Of a stretch of 64,000 nt of DNA, positions 30,895 through 41,680 are shown piece by piece. Below the pieces are notes generated by a model. It saw nothing but the letters and a program-made list of their open reading frames with translations. It was not told the origin of the DNA and made no database searches. Positions within the stretch are counted from its first letter, which is position 1, and the number at the start of each line of letters is the position of its first letter. Made by a program: the position numbers and the translations under genes. Origin of the DNA: Lunularia cruciata (Eukaryota; Streptophyta; Marchantiopsida; Lunulariales; Lunulariaceae); assembly GCA_948567375.1 (NCBI GenBank), contig OX419755.1:73226944-73290943 (forward strand), given 5' to 3'.

Positions 30895-30999
30895 TGTGGC
30901 ACTTTAGAGTCTATGTATGACTTATGTGTGAGTTGTGCTTCTATAGTGTATGATGTTGACAACAATGTTTGTTGTGTAGCAATGTATATACGCACGACA
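30895..30999 (+). repeat. Split repeat B2, right end of element
   Basis: TGTGGCACT...GCACGACA is 105 bp like B1. It ends the element and is followed by the duplicated AGGG. Copy 2 also ends in GCATGACA at the equivalent point. Confidence 0.9.
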
Positions 31000-31717
31000 A
31001 GGGGATGAGAGTGATTTGGTGGTGAAGGAGGTTGTGCATCCTCCTCAAGGCTACAAGTATGGTGGAACTTCTGATATTTTGGTGGCAAAAGTTGCACCAC
31101 AAGTAGTAGTTGCTCCAATTCTTGCACCTCCACCAAAGGATCCACTTCAAACCATCACATAACAACTTGCGGATCTCAAGATCAATGTGGTGCAACTATG
31201 GGAGAAGAGAGAGGTGGATCAGAATGTAGGGAGAGGGCCTAGGAGTTATGGAAACTATCCATATAGAGGAGGCCAACCAACCAACAATTTCAATGATAGA
31301 AATTGTTTTGGTTGTGGAGGAAGAGGCTATATCCAAAGGAATTGCCCAAATTCCACTTACCATGGAGGAAGGGGTTATGATGGAGCCAATAGAGGGAAAG
31401 AGGGAGGTAGTGAAACCCAAGTGGCTCCTAATCCCAACAAAGGTAAGAGGATAGCATCCATAGATGTGGTTGAGAGCAAGTATGAGAAGGGAGAGTGCTC
31501 AAACTCCAAGGGTCTTAATTTGGAGCTTTTGGCACAAGAGAAGAAGAGAGCTCATTTTGTAGAGAATGTTCATTCTTCTAAAGGATTTACTCCAAGCAAG
31601 GATACTCCTATGTCTACTAGGACCACTCGCACCTCAACACCATCAACAACAAAGACTCCAAGGAAGAAGTTGGGGATGTTGGTAGCCACAAGGCTAACAT
31701 CACAGTGGGCCAATTGA
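31000..31717 (+). pseudogene. TE1-iii gag, C-terminal part with CCHC knuckle
   Basis: Gag resumes as ESDLVVKEVVHPPQGYKYGG and continues through a Pro-rich segment. Then come VGRGPRSYGNYPYRGGQ, the nucleocapsid knuckle CFGCGGRGYIQRNC and HGGRGYDGANRGKEGG. The His of the knuckle is replaced by Tyr. A TAA near 31160 and a frameshift near 31670 break the frame. The basic end overlaps the start of the protease region. Confidence 0.85.
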
Positions 31718-32400
31718 TTGCTTTGAACCCTACCTTGAGAAAGGAGCTTAGAGGTGGTTTGAGTTCCACAAGGAGCAAGAGGAAGAAGAAGGCAAAAGCT
31801 CCAGTATCAATGGGGGTGGTGGATGCCAAGCTAGCACCATGGAAGGCTTGTGAATATGCCTCCAAGATTGATGTGAGAGTGAATGGTCGCAACATCAAGG
31901 ATGCATTGGTCGATGGAGGATCAATAGTAAATCCCATGTCAGAAAGTTTGATGAACAAGTTGGGTATGATACCCTCAAGACCTTCAACATTTGTGGTGAG
32001 CATGGCAAACAAGCAACAAGTTTGACCGGTAAGGGTGATAGATAAAGTGATAGTTTCAGTTATGGGAGTTCAAAATGTCATGACTTTCCAAGTCTTGAAG
32101 GATTCAAGCTATGACTTACTTCTTGGAAGGCCATGGTTGAGAGCAGCACGCAAAACTGATAGATGGCACAAAGGGTACTTGAGGATTGGGCCATCAAACA
32201 ATAGAGTCACAATTCTTGTGACTAACACCACCAACACTTCACATTCAGATACATCATCTTCTGATAATTGGGAATCAGATTCTGAAGAAGGAGCTTTAGG
32301 TGTGGACACAAGCATGGAAGAGGAGACTTCCACAAAGGACAATGAATCTAAATCAGATTTAGATGTGTATCCTTTGCACCTAAGCCAGAGGTTTTGAAGG
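31705..32400 (+). pseudogene. TE1-iii protease
   Basis: Two open segments separated by a TGA at 32023-32025 show GQLIALNPTLRKELRGG, IKDALVDGGSIVNPMS (catalytic Asp-Gly-Gly) and LLLGRPWLRAARKTDRWHKG. The acidic linker SMEEETSTKDNESKSDLD follows. A frame change at about 32390 precedes the PR-RT linker. Confidence 0.84.
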
Positions 32401-32579
32401 ACCCAGATAAATCAACATTGACACTTCAGGAGGTAGAGAGAAGATTAGCTACCCTCAAGTATGGCCCAAATGTTACCAAGGAGGAGAAGGTGAGTTTTGA
32501 GGAGATTTTCTACAAGTTCATCTATGTTTTTGCTTTCAACTACAAGGATTTGAAGGAAGTCACCTTGGAAGAGCACAAG
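32401..32579 (+). pseudogene. TE1-iii PR-RT linker
   Basis: The frame reads DKSTLTLQEVERRLATLKYG and FAFNYKDLKEVTLEEHK, then is interrupted by a solo LTR. It resumes after the insertion as IEVESHARP near 34473. This conserved linker is present in all TE1 copies. Confidence 0.85.
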
Positions 32580-34467
32580 TGTGGTACCCACATTTTTCAT
32601 TTTGGATGAGTTTTGAAGAAAAAGTGCCTTGCTGAAACCAAATTGAAACCAAATGGAGAAGAAATAAGTGGAAACATGTGTTTTGATCAAGCTCAAGGGA
32701 GTTGACTTTGTGTTAGAGGAAGAAGGACTTAGACTGGATCAAACCCAAAGAAGCTTACTTTGTGTCAAAGGAGTGAAAAACTCGGATCAGCCGCCGAAGG
32801 AGGGTTTCTTCGCATCGGAATGAAGGTTATAGGTCAGGATTCTTGCGGGGGCCATATCTCAATACACACAAGTCCAAATCAAGTGTGCTATATTTTTTTG
32901 GAAGCATCTCGTTTAGGGCTTTCCGTTGCCACCAAAATCGCAAATTTTAGAGGTTTGTAAAAGAAGTTATAAGTATTTGAAGTTTCTAGAGTAGATGTAC
33001 TTTGGGTTACTGTCTTCGGGTCAATGTGACTTCGGACTTCGGGTTTACATGACTTTGGGTCTAAAGACTCTACCTCAAGACAAATATGATTCAACCCAAG
33101 GAATTCAGACCTCGGAGTGCAGTGAAGGTGACTTTGGGAATCTTGCTAGAGCTATTAGAGGAAGTTAGAGTAAGGAAAGAAAATAGTTAAGATACCCATG
33201 ACTTCAATTTCAGTTTTGATTGAAGATAGGAGAGAATTAGAAAAGAAATAGCAGTAGTGAATAAACCCGAAGTGTAGGATCAGACAGTAAATATCTTTGG
33301 GTCAGTTACATGAGTGATTAGGGGAAAGTGGATTACAAATTGAAGGTGTAGATAGTGTATTCATGCTTTCAATTACAATTGTTGATGATGACACAGTAGA
33401 ATTAACAAAAGAATTGATAGTAGTTAAACCCGAAGTAAGAGAGATAGGAGTGTAGGTGTCTTCGGATTTGACATTTGACACTTTAGAGAAGAATGGGTTA
33501 GGAGATAAAGATTTAGAAGGCTTAATTATGATAGGAATTTCAGATCAGGAAAGAGAATTGTTGGATCTAGTAGAAGAATTACAAGTTGTGAAACCCAAAG
33601 ACAGGGTAGTAGGAAGTAAATTTACTTCAGGTTCGGGTTTGAAAGCCGATGATGAAGTAGACATCAGATCTGACTAGTAACAGTTTTGAGATTTGAAGAG
33701 GCAGATATGAAGAGGTGCATTGTCATTTCGGATCTGCAGGTTAGAAGAGTTGTTGTAGAACGGTATAGTTGTTAGAACTATCGATTTGTTCACTATTTAA
33801 GAGTGGCATTTGCAGTTAGATGTTCAGTGCTCATCATTTCTGAGAATAGATAAAGCAAAGTGCTGTGAAGCAGTGCTCATCGCTTGAGCTTGATTCTGAG
33901 TATCAACTTTGCAATTGTGTTTGTGAGTGTGTGGAGAATTTCAATGTGCAAGTCAGTGTGCTTGTTGGATGTTAGATTCCACAGCCTTGATCTTCATTCT
34001 GTGTGTTTGATCTTGAGTGAAGTACAATCAAAGCAATGCCTTGACAGATCTGAGAGGAATTGTAGTGTTGGTAGTATTCTGCATTTATGAGTGCAGTGCA
34101 AAGTTGATGTGAAGCAATTTCCATCAAGGAAGTTGTGCCTTCAGTGGAGGGGTAGAACACAATTCTGAGGCGAAGTTGTTTTGCAGTGAAGTGCTATTTT
34201 TGGGAGAGATTGAATCATCACAATCAAGATTGTTTGGAAAGATTTGATAGAGTTGTGATTAAGGAGTATTAATTTGTGACAAGACTGCGAATCAGTATTT
34301 GTTACTCTCTTCTGGGTGTGGTTTCTATCTGAGAGACTAAAGAAGAACTCAAGAAGAATTGAAATTGTTGCTTTGCTTCGTATTTGGACATTTGTGACTT
34401 GTATCTCTGCGGGAACAAACTTTACTTACCCAATTACCGCAAAAGTGATATTTGTCGGGTTGTCAAA
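32580..34467 (+). repeat. Solo LTR of TE2 family, short form (C)
   Basis: TGTGGTACCC...CGGGTTGTCAAA is 1888 bp with the 5 bp duplication ACAAG at 32575-32579 and 34468-34472. The last bases have mutated from CACA. TATA-like TATTTAAG is at 33793-33800. Removal restores the TE1 reading EEHK/IEVESHA. Like LTR B it keeps only the C-terminal portion of the LTR ORF. Confidence 0.95.
33456..33677 (+). pseudogene. LTR-ORF remnant in solo LTR C
   Basis: These 73 open codons match the end of the long LTR ORF: SSDLTFDTLEKNGLGDKDLE, QERELLDLVEELQVVKPKDR and ADDEVDIRSD. Related but broken coding continues upstream to about 33120. No independent gene is likely. Confidence 0.65.
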
Positions 34468-36050
34468 ACAAGATAGAGGTGGAGTCACATGCAAGACCAA
34501 TCCTTCAAAAACAATGTCACATTAGCCCACCAATATCTTTGGTTGTGAAGGAGGAGATTGATAAGCTCAAGGAGGCTGGATTTATCTTGGAGGTAGAGAA
34601 TTCAAAATGGGTGTCTCCAATTGTCATTGTGAAGAAAAAGAATGGCAAGCTTCGGGTATGTGTGGATTAAAAGAAGCTCAATGTTGTTACCAAGAAGGAC
34701 TACTAACCATTGCCATTCATTGATGAGATCTTGGAGGAGGTTGCAGGTCATGAGAGGTACAGTTTTGGAGATGGTTATAGTGGATATAACCAAATCAAGA
34801 TTGCACCAGAGCATCAACAACTCACCACATTCACCACACCTTGGGGAACTTATGCTTTCAAGCTCATGCCTTTTGGGCTTTGCAATGCTCCAGCCACATT
34901 CCAATGGTTCATGAACAAGGTATTTGAACCTTTCATTGGGAAATTTGTGAGAGACTTCATTGATGACTTTTGTGTCTGTGAGAGCAAGGAGGAGCACTTT
35001 GAGCACCTAATCAAGGTCTTGCAATACTTGGATGATGCAAATGCATCACTCAACCCAAAGAAGTGCATTTTTGGATGTGAAGAAGGTCTACTTTTGGGGC
35101 ACATCATCTCCAATGATGGAATAGAAATTGATCTTGAGAAGGTGAGGAAAATCTCAGACCTTCCATTCCCTTCAAGCTTGACAAATTTACGCCAATTCTT
35201 GGGGATGGTTGGATACTATAGGAGGTTCATCTTCTCATTTTTCAACAAGGCTTATGCATTGACCATCTACATGAAGAAGGGTGTAGATTACATGGTGATT
35301 TTGGAGGACAAGAAGGCTCTCAAAGCTTTTAAGGAGCTCAAGCAATCCCTTGTTTTAGCTCTAATTCTTGCTAAACCTGATTGGAATAAGCTTTTCATCC
35401 TCTACATTGATGCTTCTAATGTAGCTATAGGATGCACTCTTAGTCAATTAGACCAAGATGGGCATGATCATCTAATAGCTTATGCTAGTAGGCAGATGGT
35501 TTCAACAGAGAAGAACTATTTTGTCACAAAGAGAGAAGGGTTGGCAGTGATCTTTGATCTCAAGAAGTTTAGACACTACTTGATTGGAAGGAAAGCCACC
35601 ATTGTCACGGATCACAAGGCTTTGAAGTACATCTTCAACAAGCCTAATGTTGAAGAGAGACTAGCAAGGTGGATGATACTCTTGTCTGAGTATGACTACA
35701 CCATTGAGGATAGGCCAGGAAAGAAACTTGCAAATGCTGATTTGTTATCTAGAGCCTATGATCATGATGGAGATGAGCCAGTGGATGATTCCTTCCCGGA
35801 TGAGGAGCTCATGATAATCTCAGTCACTCAAGAGGTTCCAATGGAGTACAAGGAGATTGTGGATTTTGTGACAAGAGGTAACTATCCAAAAGGGATGCAT
35901 GCTAGGGAGAGGAAGGCCCTTGCAGCAAGATCTAGATCTTACACAATGGTGGAGGATATTATTTTTCACCAAGGAGTAGATGGTCTACTTCAAAGAGCAC
36001 TGGGTAAGGAAGAGTCTATCCTACTTATAAAGGAGTTTCATGAAGGTTAA
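34468..36050 (+). CDS. TE1-iii reverse transcriptase and RNase H (446-codon open frame)
   Basis: The N-terminal RT (VKEEIDKLKEAGFILEVE, VKKKNGKLRVCVD) lies in a separate frame at 34500-34670. The open frame 34710-36050 then carries LPFIDEILEEV-like entry, YSGYNQIKIAPEHQ, LMPFGLCNAPATFQWF, the catalytic FIDDFCV, KKCIFG, LLGHIISNDG and GMVGYYRRFIF. RNase H follows with YIDASNVAIGCTLS, KREGLAVIFDL and VTDHKALKYIF. The end reaches the integrase spacer (MEYKEIVDFVTRGNY). This is the longest uninterrupted frame in the window. TAA at 34668 separates it from the N-terminal RT, so activity is unlikely. Confidence 0.92.
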
Positions 36051-37137
36051 GTGTATGGAGGACACTTTGCAAGAAAGGTGATTGCTTTCAAGATTCTTGA
36101 TATAGGTTACCATTGGAGAAGGATTTTCAAGGATTGTCTTGATTATTGCAAAACTTGTCATGTTTGTCAAGCGTTTGCTAAAAAGTCTACATCCACTCCA
36201 CCACTTAGATCAATTCCATTGCTAAGACCTTTTGAGAAGTGGGGAATTGATTTTGTAGGTCCTCCCAATAGAACCTCAAGGAACAATAGGTACATTGTGG
36301 TAGTTATTGATTACCTAGACCATTGAGGGCAAGAATGAAGATGAAGTGGGTAGATTTCTTTATGAACACATTATCACTAGGTTTGGATGCCCTTTGGAGT
36401 TGGTTTCTGATAGAGGAGAGTTTACACTAAGCATTACTACAGCCATGCTACGACATTTCTCTATCACACATAGAGTAACTACATCCTATAAGCCAAATTC
36501 CAATGGCTTGGCAGAGAGAACCAATTAGACCTTGTGCATGATGTTGGCCAAAGATGCAAAAATGGAGGGGGCTAAACATCATTGGGACAAGAGGATTCAT
36601 GCAGTTTTGTGGGAGTATATGACAACCATGAAGACTTCCACCGGATATTCTCCATTTCAATTGGTATATGGTATTGAGTCTACCCTACCTATTCACTTTG
36701 ATCTTCTTACCTTCCAAAGCATTCATAGGAGATTGAAGAAAGCACAAGGAGGTGATGCAGAGAAGTCAAGGAAGGATCAACTCATGGAGTTGGAAGAGCC
36801 AAGAGCAGTTGCTATGGTTTGAGTGGAGCAAGCCTAAAGGAAACAAAAGGAGAGCTATGACAAGAGGCAAGGCAAGAAGAAGGTGGAGCCTTTCAAAGAA
36901 GGTGATTGGGTAATGTTGTTTGATTCCATTTGATTCAAGAGAGTGCAAAAGAAGTTTTTACCTAGGTACTTTGGACCTTTCATAGTGGAGAAGGTGTGGG
37001 CCAATTACACATATGATTTCAAGGAGTTAGGAGGAAGACACTTTGATAGGATTAACCATGATAAGTTGAAGATGTACCATAGAAGGTAGAGAGACCTTCA
37101 CTTTGAGGACAAAGTGAAAACTTAGTCTGGGAGTAAA
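36051..37137 (+). pseudogene. TE1-iii integrase
   Basis: It shows the zinc-binding CKTCHVCQAFAKK, the first Asp in WGIDFVGPPN, VVVIDYL, the second Asp in LVSDRGEFT and the Glu in NGLAERTN. It continues with VYGIESTLPIHFDL and the basic C-terminus ending CTTTGAGGACAAAGTGAAAA. Compared with copy ii about 19 bp are missing after VVVIDYL (near 36315), shifting the frame. Later stops lie at 36526, 36821 and 36930. Confidence 0.9.
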
Positions 37138-37817
37138 TGTAACACCTTTTTGTGCATGTCTGTGGTATTGTAATATTTAGCTTGGTATTACAAGTACTTA
37201 AGAGATATTATTTATATAAAGATAAAGGATGGTTCTATATTAGTCATGGTTAGCTAAAGTTACTCATAGCTAAGATAGATGGGACCTTACTTTAGAGGAA
37301 GTAGAAAAAATAAGCACCACTATTTTGGATTTTAGTGTGTTGACTTGGTATTATTCCTAGGTGTTTGGCTTTGAGGAAATAGTTGAGAACTCTTGGTCCC
37401 ATAAGCCTTTTTGTTTTGGATTCTTCTTTAGTCCAAGAATAGCCCATGTGAAGGAATCCTTGACTTCGTGGTTGGGTCAAGATAAGACCACATGCTTAGG
37501 GTAATATGCCCATGTGAATGGATATTCCTTTCTACCTTGGCTTTTAGTCTAGTAACTTGAGTTACTCCAGTAATTAGCAACTTTGGTGTGTAACTATTTC
37601 ACAAGTATATAAACAAGGGGTGAGGAAGTACTCATCATCCTTTCATTTGCAACTATCTCTCTCTCATTGAGTTCTCTAGTGAGCAATGTCTTGAGTCTTG
37701 GAGTGTTAGCCTTGGAGGAGTATGATGGAGTTGGGGTTCTTTGCCTTCTTAGTCCATGGTGCACTACCATAATAGCCATCAGAGGTTCATCTTGAGTGAG
37801 AGACAGGCCGGCTCATA
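37138..37817 (+). repeat. TE1-iii 3' LTR
   Basis: TGTAACACCTTTTTGTGCATG...GGCCGGCTCATA, 680 bp, is preceded by GTCTGGGAGTAAA. The TATA box TATATAAA is at 37606-37613. It pairs with the LTR at 10584-11275, read on the opposite strand. The matching 5' LTR of copy iii is missing. Confidence 0.92.
37606..37613 (+). promoter_or_regulatory. TATA box of TE1 LTR
   Basis: TATATAAA lies about 200 bp before the LTR end, and the same block occurs in the LTR remnant at 19.27 kb. It fits a pol II core promoter. Confidence 0.6.
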
Positions 37818-38739
37818 GTCCCGATAGGACTCCACCTTGTAACCATTTGTTGTTCTCGGAGCAAAGAACAAATTTTGGATCTCCACCGTTTCTTTTGTAG
37901 CATCACACATCTGATAGAAGGTGATCCCCGTCAGTTCTCCTGCTTCCTTCCCCAACACTAACCTCTAATCCGACTTAGTCCATCGAGCCGGATTCCCTCT
38001 CTTCCCTTCAACTTCAAGGCACTCCTCACAATTACTGGCAGCTATCTCTGTCATGACTCTTGGGAAACTGAAATTCTAGTTCTATGCTAAAAATGTCATA
38101 CGAAGTCTATTCAAGACTTCGATTCTGGCTACAACATCTAACCTACAAATTGCAAAACTTCACAACGCCAGAGCATTCATGACCTTCTTTGCCATGATCT
38201 GCTCTCTTGTTCTTTGGCACTAAAAGACTATGCCTTCTCATGGATGAGACACTCTAGCCCCTTCTGGGTTTTGGAAAATTGCACTCTCAATTGGCTTCCT
38301 GACACACATTACTGGAGGATGACTACTCAGAGGAATTGGAAATTTACTTAACATATTCAACTTGTCCATGCGCAATCACAATTTTATATTACCCCAAATT
38401 GTAGTCATTCTTCAGTCGATTTCAAAGTCCTGCCCCCTTCTGTCCTCTGCCCCCAAACTCCTCCTGTCATTCCCGAAAAAATATCCCCTTGCTCTCTCGA
38501 AACTCCTCTGTCCCTTTTCAAAAAAAAACCCTACTCCTTTCTTCTCCCGAAAATTTCTGCCACTCCTCTCGAAATCCTCTGCCAAACCCTCTCGAAATCT
38601 TTTGGCATTTTGTGAAAACCCTCAGCCCTTCTCTGTCTCCTCACTTTCTCCCAAAACCAGGTAGCAAACCACACCTGAGACATATTATCATAAATCCCTG
38701 TTCCTTACAACAAATAAAAGAGAAAAGAAAATTTATCAC
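37818..38739 (-). pseudogene. Diverged TE2-like LTR ORF fragment plus CT-rich leader
   Basis: The minus-strand translation of 37830-38200 gives GKRGNPARW and LRMTFLA-NFSFPR-type residues, matching the N-terminal globular region of the TE2 LTR ORF but clearly more diverged than the copies at 39.7, 43 and 52 kb. The stretch 38380-38660 is CT-rich with CTCTCGAAA repeats and has no conserved coding. It probably belongs to a related, older LTR in inverted orientation. Its borders are unclear. Confidence 0.6.
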
Positions 38740-39321
38740 ACTAAAAGCCTCAAGGGTACACGTGGGCTATTTTCCCGACGACACCGCGTTATGGGCCTAT
38801 CGGATGACAGAGAAGATTACAACCAAACAAACCCCATACTTCTTGACATATGGCTTGCATCCCATACTGCTAGTTGAATTTGAAGTTCCGACTTATCGAG
38901 TCCTATGCGAAGAACGAATGTCGGAAGAGGAAAGTTAGGATCTTCGGATTCATCAACTGATGTGGTTAGAAGAGAAAAGAGACGATGCAATGCAAACCAC
39001 AAAAGAAGTACAAGCATAGAGGAAAGTCAGGCACGATCAGAGAATCAAGCCTGTGACTGTAAGAGAAGGGGATTTGGTTTTGTTATATGACAATCGCCGA
39101 ATATTTTTTCCAGGCAAGTTGCATTTGAGATGGATGGGTCCCTATCGAGTTTGTCATCTTTATGAAAATGGATCCATGCAACTCGTTGATTTGGAAGGTA
39201 ATCCTTTTGCCACTCGAGTAAACGGGTGGAGAGTTCAGAGATATTGGACCATAGACTCAGAAGTTTCTAAGACACCCGAGGTCTATGTTTGCGGGGACGC
39301 TCACATTTGAGGGAGGGAGTA
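38740..39321 (+). pseudogene. TE2 integrase C-terminus and polypurine tract
   Basis: The frame 38740-38937 shows ALWAYRMTEKITTKQTPYFL and YGLHPILLVEFEVPT, the integrase C-terminal region of gypsy elements. After a TAG it continues with MQTTKEVQA, REGDLVLLYD and LHLRWMGPYRVCHLYENGSM. Frame 39053-39310 ends in TGA, followed by GGGAGGGAGTA, the purine tract, just before LTR D. No chromodomain is present. This shows that LTR D is a 3' LTR and identifies TE2 as a non-chromovirus gypsy lineage. Confidence 0.85.
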
Positions 39322-41678
39322 TGTGGTGCCCACATTTTTTGTTTTTTTCCAAAATAAAGGAGAAGAAGTGTATAGAGAAGTGGGATTGCGCCTGTATGGC
39401 CAAAGAAGACAAAGAAAATTGTCTTTGGGGTGAAACCTGAAGTAAAGTGACTTTGGGTCATAAGGCAAAGTACTCTGAAATGCCGTGTTAGCATACAATA
39501 CGAACTAAATTGTCTTCGGCTCGGGGGGAGCTCAACCCGAGGCAAAGACAGTCTAATAACCTTTCATCGAGGCGAGAAATTCAAGAAGGGGCCGTTTCAA
39601 AATTGGCGTCTCATACGCACAAAGGTTGAGTGACAGTGACAGGTGCATGCCGGAGGTGTGATTTCTCGGTAGAAACTCGAAGCGACGGAAGACGAAGAAG
39701 TGCAACTCTATAAAAATTGAAACTGCAACGACTAAATGTCGAGCAATTTTCCTTCGCCGTTGAGGAGTCGTCTTGCAGGTGATCGGGGAAAGGGAAATAG
39801 AGTTGGACTCGTGTTAGTGCGTAAGGGAGAAGTCCAGAGAGGGAAATCGAGAGACCAAAAGAAAGTAGAAGAGATGGGAGGAAGGAAGAAGAACTCCAAA
39901 TTTGCAGTGAGAAATCATGCAATTCGGAGATTAGATATAGTAGCAAGGATCGAAGTCTTGAGCCGACTTCGGATCACTTTTCTGGCATGGAACTGGAACG
40001 TAAGTTTTCCAGGATTCATGACAAAAATCATCGAGAGTAAATGTCTCGATGGTCCTGAGGAAGAAGGGAAGAGAGGAAATCCGGCTCGCTGGACAGAGTT
40101 GGATTGGAGACTCGTACTCGGGAAGGAGGCAGGCTCGGAGCAGGGAGCCACGTTCTTGGGGAAAGGAGAGATAGCCCAAGAAATGCAGGAGGTGAGAGAT
40201 GCCTTCTCGTTGAAGAGGACAAAGAATGGGTATAAAGTTGAGAGCTATAAAGAGCCAGTGAGGAGAGGAATTGTGGGTGCACTAATGGCCCTCCTGAAGC
40301 CGGAGAGAACTACCTATGTGATGAAACACCAAGCGGTGTTCTTTCACAAGTTATTTGCAGGAGAACCGATAAATTGGGCAAGGTGCTTTCACGGAAGAAC
40401 GAGGCAGATGGTGTGGAATCTGTGGGACAAGTTGCCTCCACACTACATCATACCATTTGCAGATCATTTTTACCTCGGGTTAAATCTGCTCAATTTGGCG
40501 GAGCATAATCGAATGGTGTCTCATTTCCATCCTCATTTGAGAAGAGAAGTCGACGCGGAGGAGCAGCAATACATTCTCCAAATCCGGAGCACGGACGATT
40601 ACTACGCAAAGACAGGGAAGAACGTGGAGGTCGTTGCAAGTACCCCAACAAAGAAGAGAACTCGGCAAGCCAAAGCCGAAGAAAACAAGAAACCTCGGAA
40701 AATGCAGAAAAATAACCCGAGGCGAGGAATGGTGGTGATTGAGTCGGGAGATGAAGACTCAGAAGGCAAAGCCGAGCTCAAGAAGGAGGACTCGGACCGT
40801 GATTAGGAACCTGAGCTGACATTGCAAAGTGGAGATACGAGCAGTGACAGTGAGGAAGGAGGAAGAAGTAGACATCGGATTGGAGTAGTAACCGATTTGA
40901 GATTTAAAGAGGCAGATATGAAGAGGTGCATTGTCATTTCGGATCTGCAGGTTAGAATAGTTGTTGTAGAACGGTATAGTTGTTAGAATTGTCGATTGCT
41001 TCACTATTTAAGAGTGGCATTCGCAGGAAATTGTTGTTCAGTGCTCATTACTTTTGAGAATAGATAAAGCAAAGTGCTATGAAGCAGTGCTCGTCGCTTG
41101 AGCTTGATTCCAAGTATCAACTTCGTGTCTATGTTTGTGAGTGTTTGGAGAAATTCAAAGTGCAAGTCAGAGAGCTTGTTGGATGTTGGATTCCATAGCC
41201 TTGATCTTCGTTTTGTGTGTTTGATCCTGAGTGAAGTGCAATCGAAGCAATGCCTTGACAGATCTGAGAGGAATTGTAGTGTTGGTAGTATTTTGCATTT
41301 GTGAGTGCAAGGCGAAGTTGATGTGAAGCAATTTTGATCGAGGAAGTTGTGTCTTCAATGGAAGGGTGGAACACAATTCTGAGGCGAAGTCATTTTGCAG
41401 TGAAGTGCCGTTTTCGAGAGAGCCTGAATCATCACAATCAAGATTGTTTGGAAAGATTTGATGGAGTTGTGATTAAGAAGTGTTAATTTGTGACAAGACT
41501 GCGAGTCAGTGCTTGTTACTCTCTTCTGGGTGTGGTTTCTACCTGAGAGACTAAAGAAGAACTCAAGAAGAACTGAAATTGTTACTTTGCTTCGTATTTG
41601 ACCAATTCTGACTCGTATCTCTGCGGGAACGAACTTTACTTACCTGATTACCGCAAAAGTGATATTTGCCGGGTTGTC
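39322..41678 (+). repeat. TE2 3' LTR (D), long type with internal deletion
   Basis: It starts TGTGGTGCCCACATTTTTTG right after the purine tract and ends GCCGGGTTGTCA. Relative to LTR F about 1.4 kb of the ORF is deleted at about 40860, joining the acidic region to the final residues EEVDIGLE. The TATA-like TATTTAAG is at 41005-41012. Because this LTR is anchored by the integrase and purine tract upstream, the ORF it carries is certainly inside the LTR. Confidence 0.92.
39736..40806 (+). CDS. LTR-encoded ORF of TE2, N-terminal 356 codons (copy D)
   Basis: The ATG at 39736 starts MSSNFPSPLRSRLAGDRGKG. A basic segment follows, then a probably globular region of about residues 60-270 (TFLAWNWNVSFPGF, EEEGKRGNPARWTELDWRLV, TYVMKHQAVFFHKLF, RCFHGRTRQMVWNL, HFYLGLNLLN). 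After it come a basic nuclear-signal-like patch (PTKKRTRQAK, NKKPRKMQ) and an acidic Ser/Glu/Asp stretch. TAG at 40804 replaces a Glu codon. I recognise no named family. A retroviral U3 accessory-type gene is one possible reading. Confidence 0.7.
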   Translation: MSSNFPSPLRSRLAGDRGKGNRVGLVLVRKGEVQRGKSRDQKKVEEMGGRKKNSKFAVRNHAIRRLDIVARIEVLSRLRITFLAWNWNVSFPGFMTKIIESKCLDGPEEEGKRGNPARWTELDWRLVLGKEAGSEQGATFLGKGEIAQEMQEVRDAFSLKRTKNGYKVESYKEPVRRGIVGALMALLKPERTTYVMKHQAVFFHKLFAGEPINWARCFHGRTRQMVWNLWDKLPPHYIIPFADHFYLGLNLLNLAEHNRMVSHFHPHLRREVDAEEQQYILQIRSTDDYYAKTGKNVEVVASTPTKKRTRQAKAEENKKPRKMQKNNPRRGMVVIESGDEDSEGKAELKKEDSDRD

Positions 41679-41680
41679 AT

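Larger units (their letters stand above)
21279..30999 (+). mobile_element. Gypsy-type retroelement encoding a DNA methyltransferase and PHD finger, with split direct repeats (copy 1)
   Basis: The 9.7 kb element has the order A1 repeat (21279-21732), long leader, gag, protease, cytosine-5 methyltransferase, RT, RNase H, integrase, PHD finger, B1 (30338-30442), A2 (30445-30893) and B2 (30895-30999). The outer ends are TGTCACGCC and GCACGACA with a 4 bp duplication AGGG. Coding order otherwise is that of Ty3/gypsy. Stops and frameshifts show that the copy is dead. A second copy at 44615-51398 has the same ends and repeat order. Presence of a DDE integrase and a target duplication argues against a DIRS/PAT element despite the split repeats. 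Confidence 0.93.
19289..37817 (+). mobile_element. TE1 copy iii: gypsy element, plus strand, host of two later insertions
   Basis: The leader starts at about 19289 without a 5' LTR. It continues through gag (20736), protease, RT-RNase H, integrase and a 680 bp 3' LTR (37138-37817). The methyltransferase element (21279-30999) interrupts gag and a solo TE2 LTR (32580-34467) interrupts the PR-RT linker. Both interruptions restore a continuous reading when removed, each with its own target duplication. It is the best preserved TE1 here and contains a 446-codon open RT-RNase H frame. Confidence 0.92.

Noticed and set aside
21279-30999. Classification of the methyltransferase element as a DIRS/PAT tyrosine-recombinase element because of its split repeats
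   Set aside because: It encodes an HHCC/DDE integrase, an aspartic protease and gypsy-type RT, shows short target duplications, and no tyrosine-recombinase motif was found.
34484-36050. An active reverse transcriptase in TE1 copy iii
   Set aside because: Although 446 codons are open, the N-terminal RT is in another frame behind a stop, and gag, protease and integrase are broken.
39915-40282. Open frames on the minus strand opposite the LTR ORF (also 43317-43590 and 52134-52388 in antisense)
   Set aside because: They are antisense shadows of the 857-codon frame. Their sequences change freely between copies while the sense frame is kept.
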